DNA of 13,942 bases from DATEMK01 sp039914625. GTDB taxonomy: Bacteria > Bacteroidota > Bacteroidia > AKYH767-A > OLB10. This document shows positions 13,780-13,942 of this stretch, one piece after another. Below the pieces are notes generated by a model. It was given only the letters and a program-made list of their open reading frames with translations, made no database searches and was not told the origin of the DNA. Position numbers and translations under genes: made by a program. Where the stretch lies: contig JBDSOU010000155.1 of NCBI GenBank assembly GCA_039914625.1, forward strand, positions 1-13,942, given 5' to 3'. How positions within the stretch are numbered: the first letter of the stretch is position 1; the number at the start of each line of letters is the position of its first letter.

Positions 13780-13942
13780 GCGGCAACTCTGGCAAATTGC
13801 AAGGCATCATCATAAACTTGTTTTATTTTTTCGCAACTCAACTCCAGACCTAAGTTTGAAAAAATTCTTTTTGCAAATAATTCATTGAACATCATTGCCT
13901 TAATATCATTCATAGAGAAGTTTGTGTTTTCTTGTTTTTGTA
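13776..13942 (-). CDS. C-terminal end of an unidentified protein, cut by the window edge
   Basis: On the minus strand a frame is open from the window edge to a TAA at 13776-13778, giving at least 54 residues that end ALQFARVAA. An internal ATG lies at 13911-13913 (MNDIKAMMFNELFAK...). The segment looks like a soluble helical protein (NLGLELSCEKIKQVYDDALQ). I do not recognise the family. Its stop codon overlaps the stop of the FAD-oxidoreductase fragment on the other strand, which suggests the two were joined by a rearrangement. It could belong to an inserted element, but no terminal repeat is visible in what is present. Confidence 0.4.
   Translation of the reverse strand, partial: QKQENTNFSMNDIKAMMFNELFAKRIFSNLGLELSCEKIKQVYDDALQFARVAA

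Noticed and set aside
1..13942. CRISPR arrays, tRNA or rRNA genes, complete insertion sequences, phage genes
   Set aside because: I found no regularly spaced repeats, no tRNA-like cloverleaf with conserved arms, no rRNA sequence and no recognisable transposase, integrase or phage structural gene. The unidentified partial gene at the right edge remains open.

Overview
The window looks like a chromosomal segment of a member of the Bacteroidota, probably of the Chitinophaga/Sphingobacteria side. The basis is AT-rich DNA, several copies of the Bacteroidota-type -7 promoter motif TAnnTTTG, little use of Shine-Dalgarno sites, and gene families common in that phylum. The phylum call is fairly secure; the finer placement is a guess. 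There are no rRNA, tRNA or CRISPR features.

Layout, left to right. (1) 1-1120: an AT-rich leader, then a compact single-gene unit for a small RNA-binding RRM protein with its own promoter and terminator. A decayed 3' piece of a DUF763 gene follows. (2) 1233-6966: the four-gene 'ligase-associated' DNA damage response cassette (beta-CASP exonuclease, ATP-dependent DNA ligase, Lhr-like DEXH helicase, metallophosphoesterase). The genes overlap or nearly touch and are surely one operon. (3) 7116-7640: a flavin-binding general-stress protein of the pyridoxamine-phosphate-oxidase fold. (4) 7763-10607, minus strand: a signalling cluster in which a membrane histidine kinase is flanked by two related single-domain response regulators. 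The kinase's N-terminal membrane domain carries the residues of the plant ethylene-receptor copper/ethylene pocket at identical spacing. (5) 10966-12906, plus strand: a soluble PAS hybrid kinase with receiver and HPt domains, divergent from that cluster. (6) 12907-13942: a decayed zone with two hairpins, the Ser/Lys-rich tail of a lost gene, an internal fragment of an FAD-dependent oxidoreductase, and the C-terminal end of an unidentified minus-strand gene that runs off the window.

Functionally the window combines DNA repair (ligation, end processing, unwinding and phosphoesterase activity in one operon) with a dense block of phosphorelay proteins: two kinases, two free receivers, and one attached receiver plus HPt. 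No DNA-binding output domain is encoded here, so the phosphoryl flow must leave the window through other proteins. The most striking item is the ethylene-receptor-like kinase with its paired receivers. Second is the number of gene relics (DUF763, FAD oxidoreductase, a low-complexity tail, and a 29-codon coding-like remnant between the receiver and kinase genes), which points to repeated local rearrangement.
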